64,000 nt of DNA from Pelagomonas calceolata (GCA_918797485.1 CAKKNE010000004.1:5250223-5314222), one strand, 5' to 3'. Shown: positions 1-9,750, numbered from the stretch's first letter. The notes: generated by a model from the letters alone, not told the origin. Numbers and translations: made by a program.

Positions 1-721
1 CCGCGTCCTTGGCCGCGCGCGCGGTCCCGGCTGCGGGAAAACACGTCGCACCACCCGACGTGTCGTTCAGGTACGCGAGTACTGTCGCGTAGCGGTGCGG
101 GAACCCGTTATTGGAGTCGACGTGCACACCGCCGGAGCTCAACCACCAGACAGCCGAGTCAAGCGTGACGCCCGCCTCCGCCGCGGTACGCGGTCCGACC
201 TCGCGCCGCGCGGGCGTAAAGTTGAGCTCGAACGCGTCGCCGGCCGGACAGCCGGTGAGGGAGCGCGCGCGGCGGTCGATCGACGCGAGGAGCCGCGTCA
301 GGCCGTCCGGGTGGAACTCTGGCGCGAGGCCGAGCTGTACGTAGTGTTTCGCGCCGAGTCTCCGCGCGCCGACGCGGCCGCCGAAAGGGGACGAGGACGC
401 GACTCGACCCAGAGCGATGAGTGCCTCGCACTCCGGCCGGCTCAAGAACTCGGGCGCGTAGCGCACGAGCGGTTCCGTCGACGGCGTCTCGACGCTCGTG
501 CACCGCGCCGCCGCCTCGTAGGCGAGCAGCGGCGCGAGCCTGAGGCAGTGGCGGCTACCTTTCGCCGTCGACGCGTATGCGGCGATTCCGGCGGCGTCGA
601 GGTATCGGAGGAGCAAGATCAAGGAGTCGGCTAGACGCTCGGCCAGCGGCAGTGGTCTGAAGAGCTCCGTGACGCGGCGCGAGTGGGCGCCGAGGTTCGG
701 CGGGAGTCGCGTGCCGCTCAT
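1..721 (-). CDS. Prolyl 4-hydroxylase-like 2OG-Fe(II) dioxygenase, 3' part missing at window edge
   Basis: This gene starts at an ATG at 721 and runs leftwards off the window, giving about 240 residues without a stop. The visible end contains a clear HxD iron-binding pair in the context GGVHVDSNNGFPHRYATVL, at about residues 200-202, followed by YLNDTSGGATCFP. This is the core strand pattern of the prolyl 4-hydroxylase alpha-subunit / P4Hc family of 2-oxoglutarate- and Fe(II)-dependent oxygenases. The second iron-binding His and the 2-oxoglutarate-binding Lys would lie beyond the window. The N-terminal 90 residues are helical and Leu/Ala-rich, with no convincing signal peptide. Substrate is unknown: collagen-like proteins, HIF-like factors and cell-wall glycoproteins are all possible. 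It is divergent from the membrane protein starting at 1187. Confidence 0.72.
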   Translation of the reverse strand, partial: MSGTRLPPNLGAHSRRVTELFRPLPLAERLADSLILLLRYLDAAGIAAYASTAKGSRHCLRLAPLLAYEAAARCTSVETPSTEPLVRYAPEFLSRPECEALIALGRVASSSPFGGRVGARRLGAKHYVQLGLAPEFHPDGLTRLLASIDRRARSLTGCPAGDAFELNFTPARREVGPRTAAEAGVTLDSAVWWLSSGGVHVDSNNGFPHRYATVLAYLNDTSGGATCFPAAGTARAAKDA

Positions 722-1186
722 CCCGACACGCCGACCGCTATAAATCACTCCAACGCTCCGCGTCGTTTCTTAGGTTACTCAGCTTTGTCTCCGCGCCTTG
801 GCTACAACGCTCTCGGGGCCACGGGTACGTATGAGGTGCGTGCGGGGAGGCTGGTTTTGCAGCTGTGGCGCCGCGTGTCGCCGTCTGTCGCCCGCCAACT
901 TTTAATATTGCGTAGCTGTCGTATCAAGGAAGCGACAGCCAACTTCAAACCCTATAGATTCCGCGGCTGGCGCACGGCCAGGCCCAGCAGAGGATTAGTG
1001 CATGCAGGTTCCAGCATCGCAAAAAAAAAAGGTCCGGCTCGCAGCCGCTGAGAAATACTGGTTGGCTTAGCCTCCGCAGCAACACTAGTGATCATAGAAT
1101 CATGCCTCAGACGCCGCGCTTCGCCGCTTGACGCCCGCGCAGTAGGTAAAAACACGAGAAAAGCTTGACACCATAAAAAGGACCAA
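722..1186. other. Divergent intergenic region, 465 bp
   Basis: This is the likely shared promoter of the leftward P4H-like gene and the rightward gene at 1187. It holds a TATAAAT string at 739-745 close to the P4H start, a run of ten A residues near 1021-1030, and a weak CTAGTG-type site at 1084-1096. No coding support. Confidence 0.5.
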
Positions 1187-2167
1187 ATGCGCAAAGCTTT
1201 GAAACGCGCGCGCCGCACCTTAAGGACATACCGCGACAGCTTCGGGAACATCGTGCGCGGCTCGCGCGAGAGCCTCGAGCGCCTCGCGCAGCCGGAGGTC
1301 AGCGACGAACCTCGAGCGGAGCCGGACACACCACAGCCGCTACCCGTCGTCGCCGAGTCCTTCGACGAGAAAGATGTGAAGGAGGAGCGGACCTGCTGCC
1401 AGCGCCACTTCGGCACCGACGCGCTGCTCGGGAGCTGGTTCCTGGCCGCGGCGTCGCTCCTCTTCGCGCTCTACGGCCTGGCGCTCGTTATTGAGTCCTG
1501 GAATTCGGACGACGCGACGTGGGTGACCTTCGCGTGGGGCAACCTGGCGTCGGGCGTCATGTTCATGGTCGGCTCGTTCTACTTCGTGAGCGTGAGCTAC
1601 CCGGAGACGATGGACCGGTGCGCGCGGGAAGCCCTGACCGTCGATGTTGATACCTTGTCGTTCGTGGAGAAGCACTTCACGTTCAACGACATGCTGCTCG
1701 CGACGTGGTCGTTCGAGCTCGGGTGCATCCCGTACCTCGTCGTCGCGGCGGCGTACCTGGCCGAGGGCGGCCACCGGAACACGGTCCTCGGGGCGCTGCT
1801 GCTGAGCGCGACGCTCGTGGGCATGGCCTGCCTCTACGTCTGGGTGCGGTCCGCGATGCCGCACGAGATGCAGAAGAACGGGGGCAACGGGTCCTCGGAG
1901 TTCTACGAGATCTTCATCGAGCCGTGCTGCGGCGACAACGCGTTTCTTAGAAGGCACCTCGGCACGGACCTCCAGGCCGGGGGCTGGCTCTTCTTCGGGC
2001 CGACGGCCGTCGCGGCAGGGCTGGCGCTCGCACTCGTCTGCGTCTTCCCGGGGTCGCTAGACGCGTGGATCGGCTTCGTCCAGATGGTCCTGCTGGCCGT
2101 CGGCGCGGGACTGCTCCTGCGGTCGATGTACCCGGGCGCGCGCGAGGAGGCGCCGCTGCTCGGCTGA
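1187..2167 (+). CDS. Multi-pass membrane protein with three repeated two-helix modules
   Basis: 326 residues from an ATG at 1187. I do not recognise the family. After a basic and acidic N-terminal tail (residues 1-68) the protein consists of three related modules at about 72-137, 161-225 and 255-316. Each opens with R/K-H-F/L and a D/N shortly after (RHFGTD, KHFTFND, RHLGTD), then an aromatic-rich helix, a second hydrophobic helix and an end of the type VSVSYP, VRSAMP or LRSMYP. Six membrane segments are therefore expected. Cys pairs precede modules 1 and 3 (CC at 70-71 and 247-248). Function unknown; it could be an integral membrane scaffold or a small-molecule channel, but nothing in the sequence decides this. 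Confidence 0.75.
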   Translation: MRKALKRARRTLRTYRDSFGNIVRGSRESLERLAQPEVSDEPRAEPDTPQPLPVVAESFDEKDVKEERTCCQRHFGTDALLGSWFLAAASLLFALYGLALVIESWNSDDATWVTFAWGNLASGVMFMVGSFYFVSVSYPETMDRCAREALTVDVDTLSFVEKHFTFNDMLLATWSFELGCIPYLVVAAAYLAEGGHRNTVLGALLLSATLVGMACLYVWVRSAMPHEMQKNGGNGSSEFYEIFIEPCCGDNAFLRRHLGTDLQAGGWLFFGPTAVAAGLALALVCVFPGSLDAWIGFVQMVLLAVGAGLLLRSMYPGAREEAPLLG

Positions 2168-2601
2168 GTAACTAAGTGAATTGTGAACATCGGCTCGGAG
2201 ATGCGGGCTCGTGTCGACGGCGTGGGGTGAGGTCATCTGCATTCCTAAACGCGCGGGAGCCGCGGGTGGCCACCCGGATGTCACACCCGGCACAGAGCGA
2301 GCGAATTCCTCGCAAAGAGCGCTTCAATTTGTTGCTGAGAGTGTGGCCAGTTATAGACGGGTGCACGAACAAGTTGCTAGTGTGTCTATAGGGACGCTAG
2401 CTTAATATCGAGTGCTTGCGCACTCGGGGGCGAGGATCGTGCGCGTGCGTTGGGAGGGCCTTCTGTTGAAGGCAAAGAAAGCTGAGGACTGGCCAATAAC
2501 GTATAGCGAGCCAGCACTCCCCAAGGCTGTGCCGTCCGCGCTGCTATTGGAGTGACTCTGGGGCACTGAAAAGAACCCGCGGCGCGGCGTAAGGAAAAAA
2601 A
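2168..2601. other. Intergenic region upstream of the TPS-like gene, 434 bp
   Basis: No coding support. It contains the dyad element at 2376-2401 described separately, and an A-rich stretch directly before the ATG at 2602. Confidence 0.5.
2376..2401 (+). promoter_or_regulatory. CTAG dyad element, copy 1
   Basis: Half-sites GCTAGTGTGTC and GACGCTAGC surround a short TATAG spacer. It lies 200 bp upstream of the TPS-like start codon. The two ends form an imperfect dyad shared with the other copies listed. Confidence 0.55.
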
Positions 2602-5600
2602 ATGGACGCCAGCCGCCACGGCCGCGCCCTCGAGCAGGACGCGCGCGTCGCGCGCGTCGAGTTCGCGTGCTACGCGCCGCTCGGCTTCGGCGAGGAGGTC
2701 GTCGTCTGCGGCGACGCCCCCGTCCTGGGGAACGGCGACGTGGGCCGCGGCGTGGCGCTGCGGACGTCGGCGGCGACGTACCCCGTCTGGACGACGAGCG
2801 AGCCCGTCGCCGTCTTCGCGGGCGTCGTGCGCTACCGCTACGCCGTCTTCTCGGCGGGCGCCTTCGACCGGTGGGAGAGTTTTGAACAGGGGCAGGACCG
2901 GCGCGTGGCGTTGGTGGACGCGGGCGCGACGACCATCCTCTCGGACAAGCTCGAGTGCGCCGGGCTCCGGCCCTGGACGGCGGCGGACGCCGCCGCCTTA
3001 CGGAACGCGGACACGTCGGCGGCCGCCGTGGCCCGCGCGTCCATTGATGACGCCGAGGCGTCGCCGCGGCGGGGCGTGCAGTTCGCCGAGCCGCGCGCGG
3101 AGAAGCGGGGGTCGCTCACGGTGGAGGCGCCCTTCGGCTCGCCGCGGCGCCAGCCCACGACGTATCTGGCGGCGCGCGAGCGGCGCGAGGCGAAACCACA
3201 ACCAAGGAAGATGCCCGCGACGCCCGAGAAGCCGTCTCCCAGAAGCTCGAAGTACGACGACGAGCAGCGCGAGGCGCTGGCCAAGTTTTTGGGGGACGAG
3301 GCGCCGGGCGCCGGCGCCCTCGCGCCGACGGACGGCGTGGTCGTCGCGTCGTTGTTCCTACCGGTGTTGATCGCTCGAGATTCGTCGGGAAAGCTCCAGA
3401 TCGCCTGGGACCACGAAAATTTACTCAGTTTGCAGACGCCGCTCCGCGTGACGCGCGTCGGCATCGCGCGGACGCCTGATGATGCTACAGAAAGAGAAAA
3501 GCAGGACGTCGCGAATCGGCTGCGGCGGCAGCCGTGGTGCGCCATCGCGATTTTTTTGGATGCGGAGACCTTTCGCTTGTTCTACCACTCGTTCTGCAAG
3601 GGCATCCTGTGGCCGGTCTTCCATAATTCGGTCGAGGTCTATGGGGAACAGTCTACACCACTGCTGGAATTTGACGACGTGTTTCGGGCGCCGGCCGACG
3701 GGACGGAGGATGATAGGGTCGAGCTGCTGGCGGCGGCGGCGGGCTCGGCTCTGAGATTAGACCAGGACGTGAAGTCGCGGAGCCGGTCGGGGTCAAGTTT
3801 TGACCTGGGGAGCCCCCGCGGAAGTTCGGACGCCTTCTCGGAGACGGGCGAGGCGTCTCCCCGTAGCCCGCCGCCCCGAGATCTGCCGGCGCGGCCCGCG
3901 TCGCCCGCGCAGAAGGGTCGGGTGACGACGAACGACGAACGAGCGTGGCACGCTTATAAGCGGGCGAACCAGGTGTTTCGGGATGCGGTGGTCGAGGCGT
4001 ACAACCAAGGGGATTTGGTCTGGATCCACGGCTTCCAATTACTCCTCTTGCCGGCCTTCGTGTCTAGAAGACTGGCGGCGGCGCGCATCGGCGTGTTCCT
4101 GCACACGCCTTTCCCTTCTTCTGAAATCTTTCGGACGCTGAGCATGCGTTCGGAACTACTGCGAGGCGTGCTCGGGGCGGACCGCATCGGGTTCCATCTG
4201 TTTGAATACGCGCGGCACTTCGTGACGAACGTCCGGCGATTACTGGGCATCAAGAACGCCCACGACCGTCGGGGTGTGGTGTTAGATGTCGATGGGAGGG
4301 ATGTGATCATCACGTGCGTCCACGCGGGCGTCGAGCCCGCCGCGTTATCGAGGGTCGCGGCGCTGCCCGAGACGGAGCAAGCGCGCCGGGACCTGGCGCG
4401 GTCGCTAGGTATCGGCGAGGTGTCGTGGAACGACGGCACGCATATAATTATCGCGGGCATCGACAAGCTGGAGAGACTAAGGGGCCTGCCGCTGAAATTG
4501 CTGGCCTACGAGCGATACCTGGACGACGCGAAGGGTCGGGGCGAGGCGCCGGACACGAGGTTGGTGCAGTACGCGCTCGCGTCGCCCGAACGGGCGGCCG
4601 ACGCGGCCAAGGTGCGAAGCGACTGTTTGGCCCTTGTCGATAGAATTAGGGACAGGCACGGCGAAGCGTCGGTCGTCTGGCGCGAGGTGCGCGACGTGCC
4701 CGTCGAGGAGCGCCTCGCGTTGTTAGGCGCGGCGGACGTCTTCTGGGTGTCTTCCGTGCGTGACGGTCTGAACCGGTGGCCGCTGGAGTACGTGGCAGTG
4801 CAGTACGACGCCGTCGTCGCGGGCGGTTTTGATCATGCGCCGGAAAACAAAAAGTACTTCGACGCCATCCTGGAACGCGCGGCGGACTGCTGCGGCGGCG
4901 CGGGCTACCCCTGCGGCGACCCCTGCACGGACTTTGTGCCCAAGGGCCCGCACTCGAAGCGCGGCGACGCGGCGGCCGAGCGGCGCGCGCTCGCGGCGGA
5001 GGTCTTCCCTGAAAGTGATGGGGCGTCTCTGCAACGACGCGCCAAGCTCGAGGCGCGGACGCCGGGCACTTTAGTGCTATCCGACTCGTCGTCAGCGTCG
5101 CGCGTGTTGTTGGGCGCGACGGTCGCGAACCCCTGGCGCGTCGACGACGGCGCGACGGCCTTGAGGAGGGCGCTGGACATGCGGCCGCGGGAACGGTTGG
5201 CGCGCCTGGCCAAGGACGCGCGGTTTCTGGGAAGAGCGACGACGGGGAAATGGGCGTACCGCGTGCTCGCCGATTTAAAAACGGTGCCTAGAGATAGGAA
5301 CCCGCTGCGCGCGACGCACGCGGGTTTGGGGCTGGGCTTCCGGATCCTGGGCATGAAGTCGGGCTTCGACGCCTTGCAGGTCGATCGGGTCGCGCGCGCG
5401 TACCGCCAGGCGGGCCAGGACGCGCCGAGCGCGGCGCCGACGGAGAAGGGCGGCTTCTCGGCGACGGGGACGTCTCGGGTCGTCATCCTAGATTATGGCG
5501 GCACGCTCGTGCCCGAGGCGACGGCGGTCGGCGCGGTCGCGTCGTACGCGATCGCGAGCGGCACCAAAAAGACGCCGCGGCCCTCGGACGAGGTGCTGGG

Positions 5601-6798
5601 GGTCCTGGCGGCGCTCGCGCGGGACCCGCGGAACGTGGTCTTCGTCGTGTCGGGGCGCGAGCGCGTCCATTTATTGGATGGTCTGGCGGGCCCGGGCCTC
5701 GCGGACCTGGGCTTGGCGGCGGAGCACGGCTTTTTCGTGCGGTGGCCCCGGGCGCTGCGGGACGTGGGCCCGGGGACGGCGGTGATGAACACGGCGCTGG
5801 CGCGGCGCGGCGGCGCGGGCACGGCGTCGCCCGGCGCGCACGACCGGCCGCCGCCGCCGCCGGCGACGTCGCCCGAGGCGCGGTCGCCGCGCGTCGACGA
5901 CGGCGACTGGGACCGCGCCGCGCCGCGGCGCGGCGGCTGGCGCGCCCAGGCCCTCACGACGATGGACATGTTCGCGCGGCAGACGCAGGGCACCTACGTC
6001 GAGCGCCACGAGTCGTGTTTGGTGTGGCAATATAGGGACGCGGACCCGGACTTCGGCGAGATGCAGGCGACGGAGCTCGAGAGCCAACTGCGCCTGGTCC
6101 TGGCGCCCTACGGCCAGGTGAGGGTATTAAGGGGCGCGAATCCCAGTAGAGGCGGCTACGTCGAGGTCCGGCCCGCGGGCGTCGACAAGGGCGCGCTGCT
6201 GAGGCGGGTGCTGCGGGCCCTCGAGGCGGCGGGGCGGCCGGCGGACTTCGCGCTCGTCGTCGGCGACGACGCGAGCGACGAGCCCATGTTCCGCGAGCTG
6301 CGGAAGTGGCAGGGCGACGCGGCGGTCCCGACGGCGACGCGCGCGCGGCGGTCGGCGCGGGCCTTCTCCGTGACCGTGGGCAAGAAGCCGAGCGACGCCG
6401 AGTCGTACGTCGACGCGCACGACAACCTCGTGGAACTGCTCGAGGCGCTCGCGCGCGTGTCGAACCGCGGCGCGCGCTACTACTCGTCGCACGACTTCGC
6501 CGCCGAGTACGCGTCGGCCTGCGCGGCGCTGCGCGACGACTTCCCCGGCGACGCGCGCGGCGACTCGGACGACCGCGCCTCCACGACGTCGAGCTCGGCG
6601 CCGTCGGACATGGCGCGGTCGCTCTCGATGCCGGCCTTCGGCCAGGCGGCGAACCAGCCGCGGCGGCGGCCCGTGGCGCGCAAGAACTCGTGGCTCTCCT
6701 TCCAGGACGCCTTCCAGGTCGCGCCGCAGGAGGCCGAATCTGCGCCCATCATCGAGGAGGGCGACGAGGAGAACGACGACGCGGCCATGTTCTTCTAG
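2602..6798 (+). CDS. CBM20 - trehalose-6-phosphate synthase-like - phosphatase-like fusion (probable class II type)
   Basis: 1398 residues from an ATG at 2602. About residues 12-110 resemble a CBM20 starch-binding domain (VEFACYAPLGFGEEVVVCGD, later FDRWESFE). A low-complexity linker leads into a GT20 trehalose-6-phosphate synthase domain, recognisable from GVFLHTPFPSSEIFR and LPLKLLAYERYL. The C-terminal third is a HAD trehalose-phosphatase domain with LDYGGTL at about 963 and VVGDDASDEPMF at about 1219-1230. Key residues deviate. The usual HDYHL is HGFQL, the donor-binding GVDRxxxxKG segment is GIDKLERLRG, and the second Asp of the phosphatase DxDxT signature is Gly (DYGGT). By analogy with plant class II TPS proteins I infer weak or absent catalysis and a sensing or regulatory role tied to storage glucan. 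The domain assignment is secure; loss of activity is inference. Confidence 0.88.
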   Translation: MDASRHGRALEQDARVARVEFACYAPLGFGEEVVVCGDAPVLGNGDVGRGVALRTSAATYPVWTTSEPVAVFAGVVRYRYAVFSAGAFDRWESFEQGQDRRVALVDAGATTILSDKLECAGLRPWTAADAAALRNADTSAAAVARASIDDAEASPRRGVQFAEPRAEKRGSLTVEAPFGSPRRQPTTYLAARERREAKPQPRKMPATPEKPSPRSSKYDDEQREALAKFLGDEAPGAGALAPTDGVVVASLFLPVLIARDSSGKLQIAWDHENLLSLQTPLRVTRVGIARTPDDATEREKQDVANRLRRQPWCAIAIFLDAETFRLFYHSFCKGILWPVFHNSVEVYGEQSTPLLEFDDVFRAPADGTEDDRVELLAAAAGSALRLDQDVKSRSRSGSSFDLGSPRGSSDAFSETGEASPRSPPPRDLPARPASPAQKGRVTTNDERAWHAYKRANQVFRDAVVEAYNQGDLVWIHGFQLLLLPAFVSRRLAAARIGVFLHTPFPSSEIFRTLSMRSELLRGVLGADRIGFHLFEYARHFVTNVRRLLGIKNAHDRRGVVLDVDGRDVIITCVHAGVEPAALSRVAALPETEQARRDLARSLGIGEVSWNDGTHIIIAGIDKLERLRGLPLKLLAYERYLDDAKGRGEAPDTRLVQYALASPERAADAAKVRSDCLALVDRIRDRHGEASVVWREVRDVPVEERLALLGAADVFWVSSVRDGLNRWPLEYVAVQYDAVVAGGFDHAPENKKYFDAILERAADCCGGAGYPCGDPCTDFVPKGPHSKRGDAAAERRALAAEVFPESDGASLQRRAKLEARTPGTLVLSDSSSASRVLLGATVANPWRVDDGATALRRALDMRPRERLARLAKDARFLGRATTGKWAYRVLADLKTVPRDRNPLRATHAGLGLGFRILGMKSGFDALQVDRVARAYRQAGQDAPSAAPTEKGGFSATGTSRVVILDYGGTLVPEATAVGAVASYAIASGTKKTPRPSDEVLGVLAALARDPRNVVFVVSGRERVHLLDGLAGPGLADLGLAAEHGFFVRWPRALRDVGPGTAVMNTALARRGGAGTASPGAHDRPPPPPATSPEARSPRVDDGDWDRAAPRRGGWRAQALTTMDMFARQTQGTYVERHESCLVWQYRDADPDFGEMQATELESQLRLVLAPYGQVRVLRGANPSRGGYVEVRPAGVDKGALLRRVLRALEAAGRPADFALVVGDDASDEPMFRELRKWQGDAAVPTATRARRSARAFSVTVGKKPSDAESYVDAHDNLVELLEALARVSNRGARYYSSHDFAAEYASACAALRDDFPGDARGDSDDRASTTSSSAPSDMARSLSMPAFGQAANQPRRRPVARKNSWLSFQDAFQVAPQEAESAPIIEEGDEENDDAAMFF

Positions 6799-6913
6799 AG
6801 CCCCTCTCCACCGTATATAAAACCGACACATTATTCACGAGAGTGCTCGTCCGGGGCCTTGGGGGCGCGACCCCCCGTACATAGTAGATCCAACCGTGAC
6901 CGTGACAAATTAT

Positions 6914-7687
6914 TTACGAGATGAACGGGATGCCGACGTGCGTCCGCGCGCGATAGCTGGGGTACTCGCGCGGGTAGAAGGCCCCAAGCGTCGCCTCCTC
7001 GAAGGGGATCCGGTCCCGGAAGAAGCGCCACGAGAGGAGCGCGTAGAGAAATAGGCAGACGGGGTTCGCCAGGAGCACCTGCGTGCCCAGGGACCACCAG
7101 AACCAGCCGCAGTACGACGGGTGCCGGAGCACCGAGTAGACGCCCGTCGTCACGAGCCGGTGGTGCTGGGGCTTTTGCGTCGCGACGCGGTGCGCGAAGT
7201 GCTCGCCGCACGTCGCGAGCGCGGCCAGGCGCACGGCCTGGCCGCCCGCGACGAGGACGACGCCGAGCCGGAGCGTCGCCGCGCTCTGCTTGAGCGGGAG
7301 CCGGTACTCGAGCGCGAACTCGAGGACCGCCGCGAAGAAGGCCAGGCCGTAGGCGACGGAGTGGTTCAGGAGCCAGCTGTCGAAGCTCACGTCGCGCCAG
7401 CGCCAGGCCGCCGCGCCCAAGAACTCGGACGCGTGGAAGCCGCACATGGCGCACGCGTAGAGGCACCAGCGCACGAGGGCCACGTTCCGCCGCGGCGCCG
7501 CGAGGCTCTGGACGAGCAGGACGGCGTGGGCGCCCCCAATGCCTCCCAGGAAGAGGCCCGCGAGGCCGTTCGCGCCGAGGCCGTACGGCTGGCTGAAGGG
7601 CCGGCTCCGCGCGCGGAGCCACGCGAGCTCGTTCGCGTCGTCCTGCTCGTCGTCCTCGCTCGGGCCGCGCTTTTTTTGGACGAACAT
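6914..7687 (-). CDS. ICMT: Protein-S-isoprenylcysteine O-methyltransferase (ICMT / Ste14 family)
   Basis: 257 residues from an ATG at 7687. The C-terminal part carries the family signature: LRHPSYCGWFWWSLGTQ, then a hydrophobic hairpin, then RIPFEEATLGAFYPREYPSYR, which holds the conserved Glu pair and the S-adenosylmethionine-binding region. About six hydrophobic segments precede and surround it. The enzyme methylates the C-terminal prenylated cysteine of CaaX proteins at the ER membrane. Length and motif order match the family. The gene is convergent with the TPS-like gene (115 bp between stops) and divergent from the MFS transporter. Confidence 0.9.
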   Translation of the reverse strand: MFVQKKRGPSEDDEQDDANELAWLRARSRPFSQPYGLGANGLAGLFLGGIGGAHAVLLVQSLAAPRRNVALVRWCLYACAMCGFHASEFLGAAAWRWRDVSFDSWLLNHSVAYGLAFFAAVLEFALEYRLPLKQSAATLRLGVVLVAGGQAVRLAALATCGEHFAHRVATQKPQHHRLVTTGVYSVLRHPSYCGWFWWSLGTQVLLANPVCLFLYALLSWRFFRDRIPFEEATLGAFYPREYPSYRARTHVGIPFIS

Positions 7688-8129
7688 GGTCTAATGTCTG
7701 GCGTTCGTTCCAGCGTTCGTTCCTTCCTCACTGCGCGGTCCGCGTAACAGCAGCCTCCTGGGCAGGCGGCAAAGTCTGTAGATCGTCCACCAAAGCACGG
7801 GAAACTGTCACGCGCTTGAATTGTAGCGAAGGGATATATTTAAACCAACTTGGACTTGAACGGGCGGCTTTTTGGTTGCCTCCAGGCCGTTTTTGATCAA
7901 ATCTTCACTTTTTTCTAGTATGTCTTTCGACGCTAGATTTAGCGCGCCGCGCCTCAGCGTTTGCCGCGCGCAGATCGTGCGCAGAGCGTGCAGTTGATAG
8001 CGCATCGCACTGCTGCAATCGCGTCGTCTCGCTTGCACGCCATCGACTGCTCCCAGGCCCAGCGGCACAGCTTCAAAGTTGGACCATTGCGTGAGAGCGC
8101 AGCTCCTTGCACGCCATCGACGCGCTTTT
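7688..8129. other. Divergent intergenic region, 442 bp
   Basis: Likely promoter region for ICMT and the MFS gene. It holds two copies of a GCACGCCATCGAC box, at 8035-8050 and 8109-8124, the second ending 5 bp before the MFS ATG. The same box is the core of the introner elements further right. Confidence 0.5.
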
Positions 8130-9659
8130 ATGCAAGACTACCAAGCCATGCTGCTCAAAGGCGCAATAACGCTGGCGCTCCTGCAATGCACCTGGGCCTT
8201 GACCTCGCCGCTGAAGCGCCTCCGCCGCGCGACGACCGTGACCAAGGGCGCCAACGTCGGCCTCGCGTCGCTCAAGCCCGCGGACCTGAAGATCGCCGGC
8301 TCGGCCGCGTGCGGCTCCTACATCCAGGGCTACACGACGGGCGTGCTCGGCGGCGCCCTGCTCTTCCTGGGGCCGCACTTTGGGCTCACGCCGGCGCAGA
8401 TCGGCGCCGTGGCGACGGCGACGACGCTGGGGAGCGTCCTGGGCACCTTTTCCGCGTCGGCGCTCGCGGACGCCGCGGGCCGGCGGCCGACGATGGCCTT
8501 CTCGTCGGCGCTCTTCGTCGTGGCCTCGGTCCTGATGGTCTGGACGCCGTCGCTGAACGTGTTGGTGCTGGCGCGGTTCCTGGCCGGCGTCGGCATCGGG
8601 AACTGCGGCGCCGTCGTGCCCGTGTACGTCGCCGAGTGCGCCGAGGCCGCGTCGCGCGGCGCGCTCGCGACGCTGCCGCAGCTCATGATCTCGAGCGGCG
8701 CCATGTCGGGCCTCGTGGTCACCTTCGCGGTGGCGCTCTGCCGCACGGGCCTGGGCTGGTCCGCGGCGACGGCGTCGCGCGTCTCGCTCGGCTTCACCCT
8801 GCTGCCGTCGCTGCTCTACGCCGCCCTCGTGCTGCGGCTGCCCGAGTCGCCGCGGTACCTGCTGCGCAAGGGCCGGCGGGAGCGGGCCCTCGCGGCCCTG
8901 GGCACGCTCCGGGGCGGCCCCTGCGAGGCCGAGCTCACCGCCCTCGAGCAGGCGACGGCCAAGGAGACCAAGGGCGCGGCGCGGCGCGAGGCCGGCTGGC
9001 GCACGCTCCTCGAGCCGAAGATCCTGCGGCGGCTCGGCGTCTGCGTCGTCCTCCAGTTCTTCCAGCAGTTCGCGGGCATCAACGCCATCGTCTACTTCAC
9101 GCCGCACATCCTGAAGAGCTCCGGCACCGTCGCGACGCTCGGGTCGTCGCTGCGGCTCAGCGCGGACTCCGCGGCGCTCCTCGCGACGGCCGTCACGTAC
9201 TTCCCCAAGATCCCCGCCATGTTCCTGACCATGGCGCTCATGGACACGTGGGGCCGGGCGAAGATGCTGCGGGTGTTCAGCCCGGCGATGGGGCTGTGCC
9301 TCGCGGCGCTCGGGCTCTCGCTCGGGTCGTCGTCGGGCGTCGCCGCGACCGTGGCGCTCGTCGCCATCGCGCTCTACGGCATCTTTTTCAACTTGTCGCT
9401 CGGGCCGGTGCCCAACATCTACACGGCCGAGTCGTTCCCCGCGCGAGCGCGGTCCGCCGCGATGACGGTGTCGCTCTGCGCGCAATTCCTTGCGCACGCG
9501 ATGGTGTCCTTCTGGTTCCCGGTGCTCATGGCGTCTCGCGGCGCGCCCGCGGTCCTGTATTCGTTCGCCGGGATCTGTGGGGTTGCGGGCCTCTTCGCGT
9601 GCACGCTGGCCGAGACGAAGCAGGCGTCGCTCGAGGCTATTGCTTCGGAGCTCGACTGA
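8130..9659 (+). CDS. MFS sugar porter (hexose transporter family), possibly plastid- or endomembrane-targeted
   Basis: The frame is open from 8079, but the first ATG is at 8130 and a second at 8148, giving about 509 or 503 residues. Sugar-porter signatures appear in order: DAAGRRPT after the second helix, PESPRYLLRKGRRERA before the central loop, QQFAGINAIVYFTP at helix 7, and AESFPARARS after helix 10. Twelve membrane segments are expected. The N-terminus from the second Met is hydrophobic and ends in CTWALTSP, which could be a signal peptide followed by a heterokont plastid transit start; that is inference. The likely role is facilitated or proton-coupled monosaccharide transport. Substrate not predictable. 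Confidence 0.9.
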   Translation: MQDYQAMLLKGAITLALLQCTWALTSPLKRLRRATTVTKGANVGLASLKPADLKIAGSAACGSYIQGYTTGVLGGALLFLGPHFGLTPAQIGAVATATTLGSVLGTFSASALADAAGRRPTMAFSSALFVVASVLMVWTPSLNVLVLARFLAGVGIGNCGAVVPVYVAECAEAASRGALATLPQLMISSGAMSGLVVTFAVALCRTGLGWSAATASRVSLGFTLLPSLLYAALVLRLPESPRYLLRKGRRERALAALGTLRGGPCEAELTALEQATAKETKGAARREAGWRTLLEPKILRRLGVCVVLQFFQQFAGINAIVYFTPHILKSSGTVATLGSSLRLSADSAALLATAVTYFPKIPAMFLTMALMDTWGRAKMLRVFSPAMGLCLAALGLSLGSSSGVAATVALVAIALYGIFFNLSLGPVPNIYTAESFPARARSAAMTVSLCAQFLAHAMVSFWFPVLMASRGAPAVLYSFAGICGVAGLFACTLAETKQASLEAIASELD

Positions 9660-9750
9660 CTAATATTTTTAGGAGTGGTTTTTAGTCGGGGAAAGGGTAG
9701 GGAGTAATGTACGTGCTTGGCGGCCGTCTGTGGAGAACGACGCGCTGAGT

